Assembly (NCBI GenBank): GCA_934177545.1
Contig: CAKPPI010000001.1
Location: forward strand, 1-64,000
Reading direction: 5' to 3'
From: an uncultured Bacilli bacterium
Lineage (GTDB): Bacteria; Bacillota_I; Bacilli_A; RF39; UBA660
Length of the DNA: 64,000 bases
The notes under the pieces are model-generated. The model was not told where the DNA came from. It worked only from the letters and a program-made list of their open reading frames with translations, and searched no databases. Made by a program: the position numbers and the translations under genes. Below are positions 52,135 through 62,677 of this stretch, one piece after another; the first letter of the stretch is position 1; every line of letters starts with the position of its first letter.

Positions 52135-52160
52135 TTAGCACTTAGGAAAAAGAGTGCTAA
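52135..52160 (+). promoter_or_regulatory. CIRCE operator (HrcA binding site), 8-base spacer
   Basis: TTAGCACTT (52135-52143) and GAGTGCTAA (52152-52160) are the CIRCE arms, with one mismatch and a spacer of 8 instead of the usual 9 bases. It overlaps the transcription start and is the binding site for the product of the first gene, giving autorepression. Confidence 0.9.
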
Positions 52161-52174
52161 GGTGGTGCTTAATA

Positions 52175-53167
52175 ATGGATATGTTATCAAAAAGACAAGA
52201 ACAATTATTAAAAATGATTGTTGAAAATTATATAAAGCAAGCAACTCCCGTTAGTAGTAAGCAACTATGTAAAAAACTAAAATGTTCTAGTGCTACTATT
52301 AGGAGTGAGATGGCAAATCTTGAAGAGGCAGGACTCTTAGAAAAAACACATACATCCAGTGGTAGAATACCTAGTCAAAAAGGATATCGTTATTATGTAG
52401 ATAACTTATTGAAACCTAGAAGAATGAATGGTGAAGATATGTTAAATCTACAGATAATTTTACATAATCAATCATTAGAATTATCAGATTGTATTTCTAA
52501 GAGCTTGCAATTAGTTTCTGATATGACTAGTTATACAGCAGTAGTATTAGGTCAAACTTCTCATGATAACTTATTAAAAGAAGTTAATGTTGTTCCCTTG
52601 GCTGATAATCAGTTAATAATGATAGTAGTGACTGATAAAGGAAAAGTGGAACATAAGACGGTAACGCTAGATCAAGTTAATATGAACGATGTTAAGAAAA
52701 CGGTTGATTTGATTAATAAACTAATAGTTGGTACACCAATTGATGAGATTAGTACTAAACTTGAGTTTGAAATTAAACCAATCATTGGAAACTATGTTGA
52801 GCAACATGAAAAACTATATGATGTTATTTATCACGTCTTTGATGATTTAACTCATCCTGATATCAATGTAGTAGGAAGAACTAAATTTTTGGAACAACCA
52901 GAGTTTGGTAGCATTGATAAAGTAAAAGGGTTATTTGCTAAGTTAGATGATCAAGACTTAATAAAAGAAATTAAACAAGATAATTCTAATAATATTGAGG
53001 TTTATATCGGAAGTGAAAATAATATTGATTCTGATGTAACCGTTATAAAGACTGGCTTTAAAACGAAAAATGAGGAAGGAACAATTGCTATAATTGGACC
53101 AAAGAGAATGGAATATGAGCGAGTTATGAGTTTACTAGAATTTATTAAAGATAATATTGAAGGGTGA
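52175..53167 (+). CDS. hrcA: Heat-inducible transcription repressor HrcA
   Basis: 330 residues from ATG 52175 (AAGGTGGTG upstream; earlier starts fall in the CIRCE). N-terminal winged helix with ATPVSSKQLCKKLKCSSATIRSEMANLEEAGLLEKTHTSSGR-type HrcA signature, then the GAF-like/dimerisation domains and the C-terminal IGPKRMEYERVMSLLE block. Binds CIRCE and represses the operon, normally with help from GroE. First gene of hrcA-grpE-dnaK-pepF-dnaJ. Confidence 0.96.
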   Translation: MDMLSKRQEQLLKMIVENYIKQATPVSSKQLCKKLKCSSATIRSEMANLEEAGLLEKTHTSSGRIPSQKGYRYYVDNLLKPRRMNGEDMLNLQIILHNQSLELSDCISKSLQLVSDMTSYTAVVLGQTSHDNLLKEVNVVPLADNQLIMIVVTDKGKVEHKTVTLDQVNMNDVKKTVDLINKLIVGTPIDEISTKLEFEIKPIIGNYVEQHEKLYDVIYHVFDDLTHPDINVVGRTKFLEQPEFGSIDKVKGLFAKLDDQDLIKEIKQDNSNNIEVYIGSENNIDSDVTVIKTGFKTKNEEGTIAIIGPKRMEYERVMSLLEFIKDNIEG

Positions 53168-53172
53168 TGAAA

Positions 53173-53799
53173 ATGGAAAAAGAACATAAAAAGCATAAAC
53201 ATGAGCATAATAATCAAGAGAAACATGAAGAGAAGAAATGTAATTGTGAGAAAACTTGTGCATGTCAAGATGAAAAATGTGAATGTAAGCATGATAAAGT
53301 AGAAGAAAGGCAAACAGAAGAAATTGAAAAATTAAGAAATCAATTAACAGAAATCTTAAATGAAAAACAAAACTTGTTAGAAAAATTACAATATAGTAAA
53401 GCAGAAATGATTAATTATCGTAAACGTAAAGAAGAAGAAACTGATAATAAATTAAAGTATGCTAATCAAGATTTAATCTTAGAAATAATACCAGTACTTG
53501 ATAATTTTGAGAGGGCTATTAAGTTAGATGATAATGATTTAACTGATGAGTTATCAAAATTCTTAACTGGTTTTAAGATGATGTATGCTTCCCTTTGTGA
53601 AGTGTTAAAAAAATTTGGTGTTGAAGAAATCGACTGTGAGGGTAAAGAATTTGATGCCAATACTATGCAAGCACTAATGACTGATAGTGATTCTAACTTT
53701 GGAGATGAGATAGTTTTAGATGTATTATTAAAAGGATATCGTTTAAAAGATAGAGTTATTAGACCAGCTAGTGTAAAAGTAAATAAGATAGAGAAATAG
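53173..53799 (+). CDS. grpE: GrpE nucleotide exchange factor with His/Cys-rich head
   Basis: 208 residues. The GrpE part begins about residue 45 with the long dimer coiled coil (IEKLRNQLTEILNEKQNLLEKL) and ends in the beta wing (VLLKGYRLKDRVIRPASVKV). It releases ADP from DnaK. Ahead of it is an unusual head with six His and six Cys (H5, H8, H10, H12, H18, C23, C25, C29, C31, C36, C38, H40), clearly a metal-binding composition. ATG 53173 is chosen from the AAGGG spacing. Confidence 0.94.
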   Translation: MEKEHKKHKHEHNNQEKHEEKKCNCEKTCACQDEKCECKHDKVEERQTEEIEKLRNQLTEILNEKQNLLEKLQYSKAEMINYRKRKEEETDNKLKYANQDLILEIIPVLDNFERAIKLDDNDLTDELSKFLTGFKMMYASLCEVLKKFGVEEIDCEGKEFDANTMQALMTDSDSNFGDEIVLDVLLKGYRLKDRVIRPASVKVNKIEK

Positions 53800-55638
<1,839 letters not shown>

Positions 55639-55642
55639 TAAT

Positions 55643-55672
55643 CTAAAAGTTCTAGGTGACTAGAACTTTTAG
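55643..55672 (+). terminator. Perfect 13-bp hairpin after dnaK
   Basis: CTAAAAGTTCTAG, loop GTGA (a GNRA tetraloop), CTAGAACTTTTAG. There is no T-run beyond the stem, so partial termination or mRNA stabilisation is as likely as full termination. Confidence 0.7.
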
Positions 55673-55694
55673 CCTAATAATAGAAAGAGGATAT

Positions 55695-57485
55695 ATGAAA
55701 CAATATAAGAATAGAGAAGAAGTAGAGGAAAAATATAAGTGGGATTTAACGGAATACTATAAAAGTGATGATGAGTTTTTTGAAACTTACTCTAAACTAA
55801 ATAAAGAGTTAGATATATTAAAAAATTATGTAGGGTGTACTACTGATTCTTTTAAACTCTATGAATATTTAGATAAAGAAATTAAATATGAAACAGAAAT
55901 TGAAAGAATGTATATTTATGCTAGTGTAAGAAATGATGAATTGTTAGGACAACCTATTCCTTTAGATATGTTAAATAAAGCTAGCTTATTAATAACTAAA
56001 TTAAATAATTTAACAGCTTTTTTCAATCCGGAGTTATTAAAAATAACAAGCACTTCTTATAAACAATTATTTATTACTAATAATAAATTAAATGATTATA
56101 AGCCATATTTAGATGATATCTATCGTTATAAAGAACACGTTTTAAACGAAGAAGAAGAGAAATTAGTAACTTCTTTAGTATCTGCTACTGATGACTTTAG
56201 TAATATTTCTTCTAACTTGCTTAATGGTGAACATAATTATGGTAAAGTAATAATTAATGAACATGAGAAAGTTGAGTTAACAACAACTAATTCTCGTTTT
56301 CTTAAAACTTCTAAAGATAGAAAGGTTAGAAAACAAGCTGATACAAAGTTATTAAAGAAAGCAAGTGAATACGCCTCAACCTCAGCTAGTCTTTTGAATG
56401 GGTATGTTAAATTAAAGGATACATTAGCAGGTATTTATCACTTTAGTGATTCTTTAGAAGCAAAATTATTTTCCAATGAGTTAAATGTTAAAGTATATGA
56501 TACTTTATCAAAAGTAGTTAGAGAAAATGTTTCATCATTACAAAGATATTATAAAGTAAGAAAGAAGATACTTGATCTAGATGAATTATATACTTATGAT
56601 TTATTGGCAAAACTTTCTAATTCTACTAAAGAATATTCAATAGAAGAAGCACAACAAATTGTAAGAGAAGCTTTAAAACCATTAGGAGAAGACTATTTAG
56701 CTAAGTATGATAAGATAATTAAGAACAGGTATATTGATTACTGTCAATATAAAGGTAAATGTAGTGGTGGCTATTCTATTAGTGGACATGAGAATAATTC
56801 AAGAATACTTATGAGTTATAATTATGATTTCGAATCTATTTCAACTATTGCTCATGAAGCTGGTCATAATATTAATCATCAGTATTTAATTGAAAATAAT
56901 TTTCTACCTTACCGTGAGAATGCTATAATTAATGCTGAAGTTACTTCCTTAATAAATGAGTGTTTACTTGCAAATTATATGATTAAGAATGCTAAAACTA
57001 AGGAAGAAAAGATACTTGGACTTGAAAATATTATTGGTGTTATTGAATCTAACTTATTCGGTGCTACTCGCGAATGTGATATGGAACGTTTAATGTATGA
57101 ACATGTTCATAATGGTAATTGTTTAACTAAAGAATTCATGGGTAAAATAACTAAAGATTCGCTAAAATATTATTATGGTAAAGAAGTTAAACTAACTAAG
57201 TATAGTCCATATAACTGGATATATAGAAGTCATTATTATATGAATTTCTACTTATATAGCTATGCTATTTGTATATCAGTAGCATCTCACTTAGCAAGTG
57301 ACATATTAAATGGTAATAAGGAAACACTTGATAAATACTTAAAATATATTAAAACTGGTTCAAATGTTACTCCTCTCGATACTTTTAAAATATTAGGTGT
57401 AGATTTAGAAAAAGAAGATGTTTATCTAGATGCTATTAAATATTTTGATAGTTTAGTAGATGAACTTGAAGAATTAACAAAATAG
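55695..57485 (+). CDS. pepF: Oligoendopeptidase F (M3B)
   Basis: Cytosolic zinc oligopeptidase of 596 residues from ATG 55695 (AAAGAGGAT upstream); the frame is open further back but through the dnaK hairpin. Zinc motif [10 protein letters not shown] (H387, E388, H391) with downstream Glu in [10 protein letters not shown]. It degrades short peptides. Its position between dnaK and dnaJ is unusual and would place peptide recycling in the same heat-shock transcript. Confidence 0.95.
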   Translation: MKQYKNREEVEEKYKWDLTEYYKSDDEFFETYSKLNKELDILKNYVGCTTDSFKLYEYLDKEIKYETEIERMYIYASVRNDELLGQPIPLDMLNKASLLITKLNNLTAFFNPELLKITSTSYKQLFITNNKLNDYKPYLDDIYRYKEHVLNEEEEKLVTSLVSATDDFSNISSNLLNGEHNYGKVIINEHEKVELTTTNSRFLKTSKDRKVRKQADTKLLKKASEYASTSASLLNGYVKLKDTLAGIYHFSDSLEAKLFSNELNVKVYDTLSKVVRENVSSLQRYYKVRKKILDLDELYTYDLLAKLSNSTKEYSIEEAQQIVREALKPLGEDYLAKYDKIIKNRYIDYCQYKGKCSGGYSISGHENNSRILMSYNYDFESISTIAHEAGHNINHQYLIENNFLPYRENAIINAEVTSLINECLLANYMIKNAKTKEEKILGLENIIGVIESNLFGATRECDMERLMYEHVHNGNCLTKEFMGKITKDSLKYYYGKEVKLTKYSPYNWIYRSHYYMNFYLYSYAICISVASHLASDILNGNKETLDKYLKYIKTGSNVTPLDTFKILGVDLEKEDVYLDAIKYFDSLVDELEELTK

Positions 57486-57496
57486 GAGGTACAAGT

Positions 57497-58639
57497 ATGG
57501 CAACTAAAAGAGATTATTATGAGGTGTTAGGTGTTAGTAAAAGTGCTAGTCAAGATGAAATAAAGAGTGCTTTTAGACGTCTTGCAAAGAAATATCATCC
57601 GGATATTAGTAAAGAAGAAAATGCTGAAGAAAAATTTAAAGAAGTACAAGAAGCATATTCAGTTTTGTCAGATGAAACTAAAAGAAAACAATATGATCAA
57701 TTTGGTCATGCAGCTTTCCAAGGCGGAGCAGCTGGTGGTAATCCTTATGGAGGTTTTTCATCAGGTGGTTTTGGCTTTGATGCTAGTGACTTAGGAGATA
57801 TTTTCGAAGACTTATTTGGTGGAGGCTTTGGAGGTTTCTCTAGTGGCAGTAGTAGAACAAGTAATAGAAAACAACGTGGTAGTGATATGCTACTTAGAAT
57901 GAATCTTACTTTTGAAGAAGCAGTATTTGGTTGTGAGAAGGATATAGATGTAGATGTAATTGATGAATGTGATAATTGTCATGGTAAAGGTGGTTTTGAT
58001 GAGAAAACTTGTTCAAGATGTCATGGTAGTGGAACAGTTACGGTAGAACAAAGAACAATTTTAGGTTCATTTGTTACTAAATCAACTTGTCCTGATTGTA
58101 AAGGAAAAGGTAAGACTTTTGCCAAAACTTGTTCAGATTGTCGTGGAACAGGTACTGTCAAGGTAAGAAAAACTATTACTGTACACGTTCCTGCTGGAAT
58201 AGATAATGGAGAAAGATTAAGATTAGCAGGTAAAGGACATGCTTCCCCTAATGGTGGAGAGTCAGGCGACTTGTATTTAGAGTTTACCATCAAAGAACAT
58301 GACTACTTTAAAAGAGATGGTAATGATATCTACTTAGAAGTACCAATTACTATTGTAGAAGCAACACTAGGCTGTAAAAAAGAAATACCAACTATCTATG
58401 GTAATATAACTGTATCTGTACCAGCTGGAACTGATAGTGGTACTAAACAACGAGTAAGAGGAAAGGGCATCAAAGACGATAGAAGAAGAACAGGGGATAT
58501 GTATATAATCTATCGAGTACAAACTCCTAAAAAACTTTCAAGAGATCAGAAAAAACTATTTGAGTCCCTTGCTAATACCGACTTTAAGGATATAGATATT
58601 GATAGATTTGATAAATTTACAAGAAAGAATGAATCTTAA
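57497..58639 (+). CDS. dnaJ: Co-chaperone DnaJ (Hsp40)
   Basis: 380 residues. J domain with HPD (KKYHPDIS), a Gly/Phe-rich stretch, and four CxxCxGxG zinc repeats ([32 protein letters not shown]), then the C-terminal substrate domains. Stimulates DnaK ATPase. AGGAGGT ribosome site. Last gene of the operon, closed by a terminator that begins in its last codons. Confidence 0.98.
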   Translation: MATKRDYYEVLGVSKSASQDEIKSAFRRLAKKYHPDISKEENAEEKFKEVQEAYSVLSDETKRKQYDQFGHAAFQGGAAGGNPYGGFSSGGFGFDASDLGDIFEDLFGGGFGGFSSGSSRTSNRKQRGSDMLLRMNLTFEEAVFGCEKDIDVDVIDECDNCHGKGGFDEKTCSRCHGSGTVTVEQRTILGSFVTKSTCPDCKGKGKTFAKTCSDCRGTGTVKVRKTITVHVPAGIDNGERLRLAGKGHASPNGGESGDLYLEFTIKEHDYFKRDGNDIYLEVPITIVEATLGCKKEIPTIYGNITVSVPAGTDSGTKQRVRGKGIKDDRRRTGDMYIIYRVQTPKKLSRDQKKLFESLANTDFKDIDIDRFDKFTRKNES

Positions 58640-58657
58640 AGATTTGTTCTTTTTTTG
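58625..58657 (+). terminator. Terminator of the dnaK operon
   Basis: AAGAATGAATC pairs with GATTTGTTCTT (two G-U), followed by T-run. Confidence 0.85.
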
Positions 58658-58703
58658 ACATAATTTTTATATACAATGTGCTAAATTATCATTAGGTGAT
58701 AAA

Positions 58704-59195
58704 ATGAAAAAAGAAAAATGGTGGGGTACAATTCTTCTTCTATTAATAATAATGTTTAGTTTTATGACTAAGGATGATATAACAACAGATACAGTTTATG
58801 TTACTAATACAAATATGACTTTTGAAATAGAAAACTTAACTAAAAAAATTAATATAGATGATATCTCTTATGAAGAAATTAATTCAAAAGAAAAAATACT
58901 AACCATTAATAATTCCAAAGAAATAACTTATCAACTAGCAGAATCTTATTTATCTAGTGATTTCCTAAAGAAATATCCAAACTTTATTTTTAATAATGAA
59001 AGGTATCAGATATTTACCGTTATTTATAATAAAGACATTAAAGTATTAAATAACCATTTAGACTATATAAATGAATTGCAAGAGTTATCTAACTATTATA
59101 TATTTTATGAACCGAGATTAGATGATGAAATTATATTATTAAGAGTTGTAAAAGAGAATAAAGAAATAGTATTAGGTGCTACAAAATTTAAATAA
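58704..59195 (+). CDS. Unknown exported or single-pass protein
   Basis: 163 residues: basic start, membrane segment at about 8-21, then an outer domain with no cysteines and many Asn/Ile residues. No family recognised. AGGTGA lies 5 bases before ATG. Upstream, TTGACA (58655) is 21 bases from TAAATT (58682-58687, with TGC extended -10), so the promoter is imperfect. It sits alone between the dnaK operon and the Asn T-box. Confidence 0.6.
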   Translation: MKKEKWWGTILLLLIIMFSFMTKDDITTDTVYVTNTNMTFEIENLTKKINIDDISYEEINSKEKILTINNSKEITYQLAESYLSSDFLKKYPNFIFNNERYQIFTVIYNKDIKVLNNHLDYINELQELSNYYIFYEPRLDDEIILLRVVKENKEIVLGATKFK

Positions 59196-59210
59196 AATCA
59201 CCAAAAATAA

Positions 59211-59240
59211 TTGACAAGTTATAAAATAGTATTGTAAACT
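59211..59240 (+). promoter_or_regulatory. gatCAB-aspS2 promoter
   Basis: TTGACA (59211-59216), an 18-base spacer and TAAACT (59235-59240). Confidence 0.8.
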
Positions 59241-59246
59241 TTACTA

Positions 59247-59476
59247 GAAAACGTTGATGAAGAGAAGTAGTAATACTTGACTTATAAGAGAAGCTGTGGT
59301 TGGTGAAAACAGTTAAGAAAAGTATTAACGAATAACACTTCGGAGTGCTTAAAGAATAAAGTAGACTAAGCCGGGTAGACTCCCGTTAACAAGATAAGCG
59401 ATTATCATGCTTGATAATAAATTGGGTGGTACCGCGGGTAAAAGACTCGTCCCTTAACTGGGATTAGAGTCTTTTT
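59247..59476 (+). promoter_or_regulatory. T-box leader (asparagine) of gatCAB-aspS2
   Basis: Stem I has GAAGTAGT, AAGAGA and the apical GGTTGGTGAAAA (59298-59309), with AATACTT pairing to AAGTATT. The specifier loop reads GAATAACACTTC; AAC (59334-59336), followed by A, is an Asn codon. The core GGGTGGTACCGCGGG (about 59424-59438) is canonical. Terminator AAAAGACTC (59440-) pairs with GAGTCTTTT (-59475). Uncharged tRNA-Asn should switch the operon on. No Asp codon is evident in the loop. Confidence 0.92.
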
Positions 59477-59503
59477 CGTTTTCTAAAGAAAGGACTGATA
59501 AAT

Positions 59504-59812
59504 GTGATAACTAAAGAAATGCTAAAAGACTATGCTAGAAAGTTAATGTTTGACATGGATGATAATGAGTATGAAACCTTAGAAGATGAGTTTAAAACTA
59601 TTCTTAAACAAATGGAACTTATCGAAAATATTCCTAATATAAAAAAGACAGAACCATTATTTTATCCATATGTCTCATATGAAGCGAAGCTTAGATGTGA
59701 CGAGATTAATGAAATGGAGATGCTTTCTGTTAATGAGGTGTTAGAAAATACAGAACATCAAGTAAGAGATCAAGTAAAAGTACCAAGGGTGGTGGAAGCT
59801 GATGAATTATAG
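59504..59812 (+). CDS. gatC: Asp/Glu-tRNA amidotransferase subunit C
   Basis: 102 residues; small GatC subunit that wraps GatA and GatB. Family features: helical start with LARKL-type ARKLMFDMDD, central PLFYPY and the C-terminal LxNxxxxxDxxVxVPRVV-type NTEHQVRDQVKVPRVVE. GTG start 11 bases after AAGGA; ATG 59519 is an alternative. Overlaps gatA by 11 bases. Confidence 0.93.
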   Translation: MITKEMLKDYARKLMFDMDDNEYETLEDEFKTILKQMELIENIPNIKKTEPLFYPYVSYEAKLRCDEINEMEMLSVNEVLENTEHQVRDQVKVPRVVEADEL

Positions 59813-61250
59813 AAAATGTTTAATTAGTGATTTAAGAGAAAATTTAGATGATGGTAGTATAACTAGTGAAGAACTATTTAATGAAGCAGTTAGTCTTGCT
59901 AATAAGTATCAGGATCCTTATAACTGTTTTGTAACTATCTGTGATAAGTTTAAGATGAAGAAAAGAACTACGCCACTAGCAGGTATACCTTATGCTTTAA
60001 AAGATAATATTTCAACTAGTAATATTTTAACAACAGCATCTAGTAACATCTTAAAAAATTATGTACCAGTCTATGATGCGACAGTTTATAAGAAATTAAA
60101 GAATGCTGGAGCAGTATTAGTTGGAAAAACCGTTTTAGATGAACTTGCTATGGGTGGAACTGGAACAACTGGACATACTGGAATAGTTAGAAATCCTTAT
60201 GACAAGACAAGAGAGATTGGTGGATCAAGTGCAGGAAGTGCTGCTGCAGTTGCTCTTGGAATTGTACCTTTTGCTATTGGAAGTGATACTGGTGACTCTA
60301 TTAGAAAACCAGCTGCTTTTGGCGGAGTGGTTGGCTATAAACCAACATATGGTTTAATATCTCGTTATGGTCTATTTGCTTTTGCTTCAAGCCTTGATCA
60401 TGTTGGTTGCTTTGCAAGAAGTGTTAAAGATGTCGCTTTAGTTACTAATACTATTAAAGGATATGATCCTCATGATATGACTACTTATCAAGATGATAGT
60501 GATTTACTATCTGGTATCGATGAACCGTTAGCAGGTAAAAAGTTATTTTATATCAAAGAAATAGTAGATAGAAGCTTATATAAAGAAGACGATGATGAGT
60601 TGATGCAAGTATTAGATAACTTTTATTCACTTCTTGAAAGATTAAAAACTAGGGGAGCAGAAATAACAGAAGTATCCATTGATAAAGCGTTACTAGAAGC
60701 GATATATCCTACTTATATGACTATATCTTGTGCCGAAGCGACTAGTAATAACTCTAACTTAACAGGAATAGCTTTTGGAAATAGAGTAGCTAAAGATGAT
60801 GTTAATAGTCTAATAACTGCTACTAGAACAGAAGGCTTCTCAGAACTTATTAAAAGACGTTTTGTCCTAGGTAGTTATATTTTACAAAAAGAAAATCAAG
60901 AGAAACTTTATCTAAATGCCTGTCGAGTTAGAAGATTATTAGTAGATAAATTAACAAATCTTTTCAAAGAATATGATAGCTTAATCTTACCTTGTAGTGG
61001 TGGACCTGCTCCTAAGTTTGATGATGATAGTGACAAGCTAAGTGATAAATACCTATTATTAGAAAACCATATGGCACTAGGTAACTTCGGAGGATTCCCA
61101 TCAATTACTATCCCATCAGGATTTGTAAATAACTGTCCAATTGGTATTAACCTTACTAGTGGAATAAAAGAAGATAAGAAAGTATTAAATATTGCTAATG
61201 AGATAGAAATGCTAACCGGTCTTAAAGGACAAATAGGAGGTGAAGAGTAA
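59802..61250 (+). CDS. gatA: Asp/Glu-tRNA amidotransferase subunit A
   Basis: 482-residue amidase that releases ammonia from glutamine for transamidation of Asp-tRNA(Asn). The Ser-cisSer-Lys triad is visible: Lys in YALKDN, cis-Ser in GGSSAGSAAA and nucleophile Ser in GSDTGDSIRKPAAFGG. GDSIRK differs from the commoner GGSIRQ, a variant also seen in some relatives. The ATG lies inside gatC; gatB starts on its stop codon. Confidence 0.96.
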   Translation: MNYRKCLISDLRENLDDGSITSEELFNEAVSLANKYQDPYNCFVTICDKFKMKKRTTPLAGIPYALKDNISTSNILTTASSNILKNYVPVYDATVYKKLKNAGAVLVGKTVLDELAMGGTGTTGHTGIVRNPYDKTREIGGSSAGSAAAVALGIVPFAIGSDTGDSIRKPAAFGGVVGYKPTYGLISRYGLFAFASSLDHVGCFARSVKDVALVTNTIKGYDPHDMTTYQDDSDLLSGIDEPLAGKKLFYIKEIVDRSLYKEDDDELMQVLDNFYSLLERLKTRGAEITEVSIDKALLEAIYPTYMTISCAEATSNNSNLTGIAFGNRVAKDDVNSLITATRTEGFSELIKRRFVLGSYILQKENQEKLYLNACRVRRLLVDKLTNLFKEYDSLILPCSGGPAPKFDDDSDKLSDKYLLLENHMALGNFGGFPSITIPSGFVNNCPIGINLTSGIKEDKKVLNIANEIEMLTGLKGQIGGEE

Positions 61251-62677
61251 TGTATGATGTAGTTATTGGACTTGAAGTACACTGTGAATTAGATACGTTA
61301 TCTAAAAACTTTTCAAGTAGTGAAAATAGTTATACTAAGATTCCTAATATTCACGTTTCACCAGTTGATTTAGGACTACCGGGAATATTACCTGTTGTAA
61401 ATGAAAAAGCTTGTTATAATGCTTTAAGAACAGCGATGGCTCTTCACTGTGAAAATCCTGATGAGATAATGTTTGATCGCAAGAACTATTTTTATCCCGA
61501 CCTTCCTAAAGGCTACCAAATAACTCAAGTTACTAAACCAATGGGAAGAAACGGTTACTTAGATATATTAGTAGATGGTTCTATCAAAAGAGTATTAATT
61601 CATCAGTTACATCTAGAAGAAGATACAGCTAGTCTAGAGCATGATAAGAACTATTCCCTAATAGATTATAACCGTAGTGGTATACCACTAATGGAAATAG
61701 TAACAGAACCATGTCTTACCAGTGCTCTTGAAGCAGTAACTTTTCTAGAAGACTTAAGAGATGTCTTCTTATATCTAGGAGTTAGTGAAGCAAAGACTGA
61801 TAAAGGTCAGATGAGATGTGATGTTAATATCTCTTTAAAAGAAAAAGGTAGTGATAAGCTTGGTACTAAAGTCGAGATGAAAAACATTAACTCATTCACA
61901 AGTGTCAAAGAAGCGATAGAATATGAAATAAAAAGACAAAGTGAAGCCTTGGCTAATGGCGAGAAGATAATTCAAGAGACAAGACGAATTGATGAGACGG
62001 GAAAAACTCACTCTATGCGTGAAAAAGTAGATGCCATTGATTATAAATACTTTGTCGATGCTAACTTACCACCAGTTAAAATAACGGATGCTAAGAAAGA
62101 AGAACTAAGAAGTTCTATTCCTAAATTAAAACTAGATAGAATTTTAACTTATCAAAAAGAACTAGGACTAGATTATTATGATGCTTCTATTATTGCTAAA
62201 GAAAGAGACCTAGCAGACTACTTTGAAGAGACTGTAAAAGATGTAAGCTTAGCTGTTAACTTTATAACAACTAGTATCTTATCAACTTTAAATAAACTAG
62301 AAATTACTATTGAAGAGTTAGTAGTAACTCCTTCAATGCTAAGTAGTTTAATAAACTTAGTAAGTAGTGATAAGTTATCACTTGATCATGCTAAGAAAAT
62401 ACTTTATAAAGCAATAGAATTAAAAACTGATCCTATTAAATTAATAGAGAAAGAAAATTTGTCACAAATAAACGATAAAGATGAATTAATTAAATACATA
62501 AAAATAGAGTTTGATAAATATCCTAATCAAGTAGAACAATATATAAAAGAAGATAATTTATCAGTTATTAATTTCTTTATGGGAAAAGTTATGTCATCTA
62601 CTAAAAGACAAGCTAATCCTAATATGACAAGAGAATTAATCAAAGAAGAACTAGAAAGGATGAAGAAGAATGATTAA
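61250..62677 (+). CDS. gatB: Asp/Glu-tRNA amidotransferase subunit B
   Basis: 475-residue subunit that holds the misacylated tRNA, activates the Asp side chain with ATP and converts it to Asn. Blocks VIGLEVHCEL, DLPKGYQITQ, LHLEEDTAS and DYNRSGIPLMEIVTEP are intact; the C-terminal helical tail domain ends in NPNMTRELIKEELER. Start ATG overlaps the gatA stop by one base. The end overlaps the second AspRS by 8 bases. Confidence 0.97.
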   Translation: MYDVVIGLEVHCELDTLSKNFSSSENSYTKIPNIHVSPVDLGLPGILPVVNEKACYNALRTAMALHCENPDEIMFDRKNYFYPDLPKGYQITQVTKPMGRNGYLDILVDGSIKRVLIHQLHLEEDTASLEHDKNYSLIDYNRSGIPLMEIVTEPCLTSALEAVTFLEDLRDVFLYLGVSEAKTDKGQMRCDVNISLKEKGSDKLGTKVEMKNINSFTSVKEAIEYEIKRQSEALANGEKIIQETRRIDETGKTHSMREKVDAIDYKYFVDANLPPVKITDAKKEELRSSIPKLKLDRILTYQKELGLDYYDASIIAKERDLADYFEETVKDVSLAVNFITTSILSTLNKLEITIEELVVTPSMLSSLINLVSSDKLSLDHAKKILYKAIELKTDPIKLIEKENLSQINDKDELIKYIKIEFDKYPNQVEQYIKEDNLSVINFFMGKVMSSTKRQANPNMTRELIKEELERMKKND

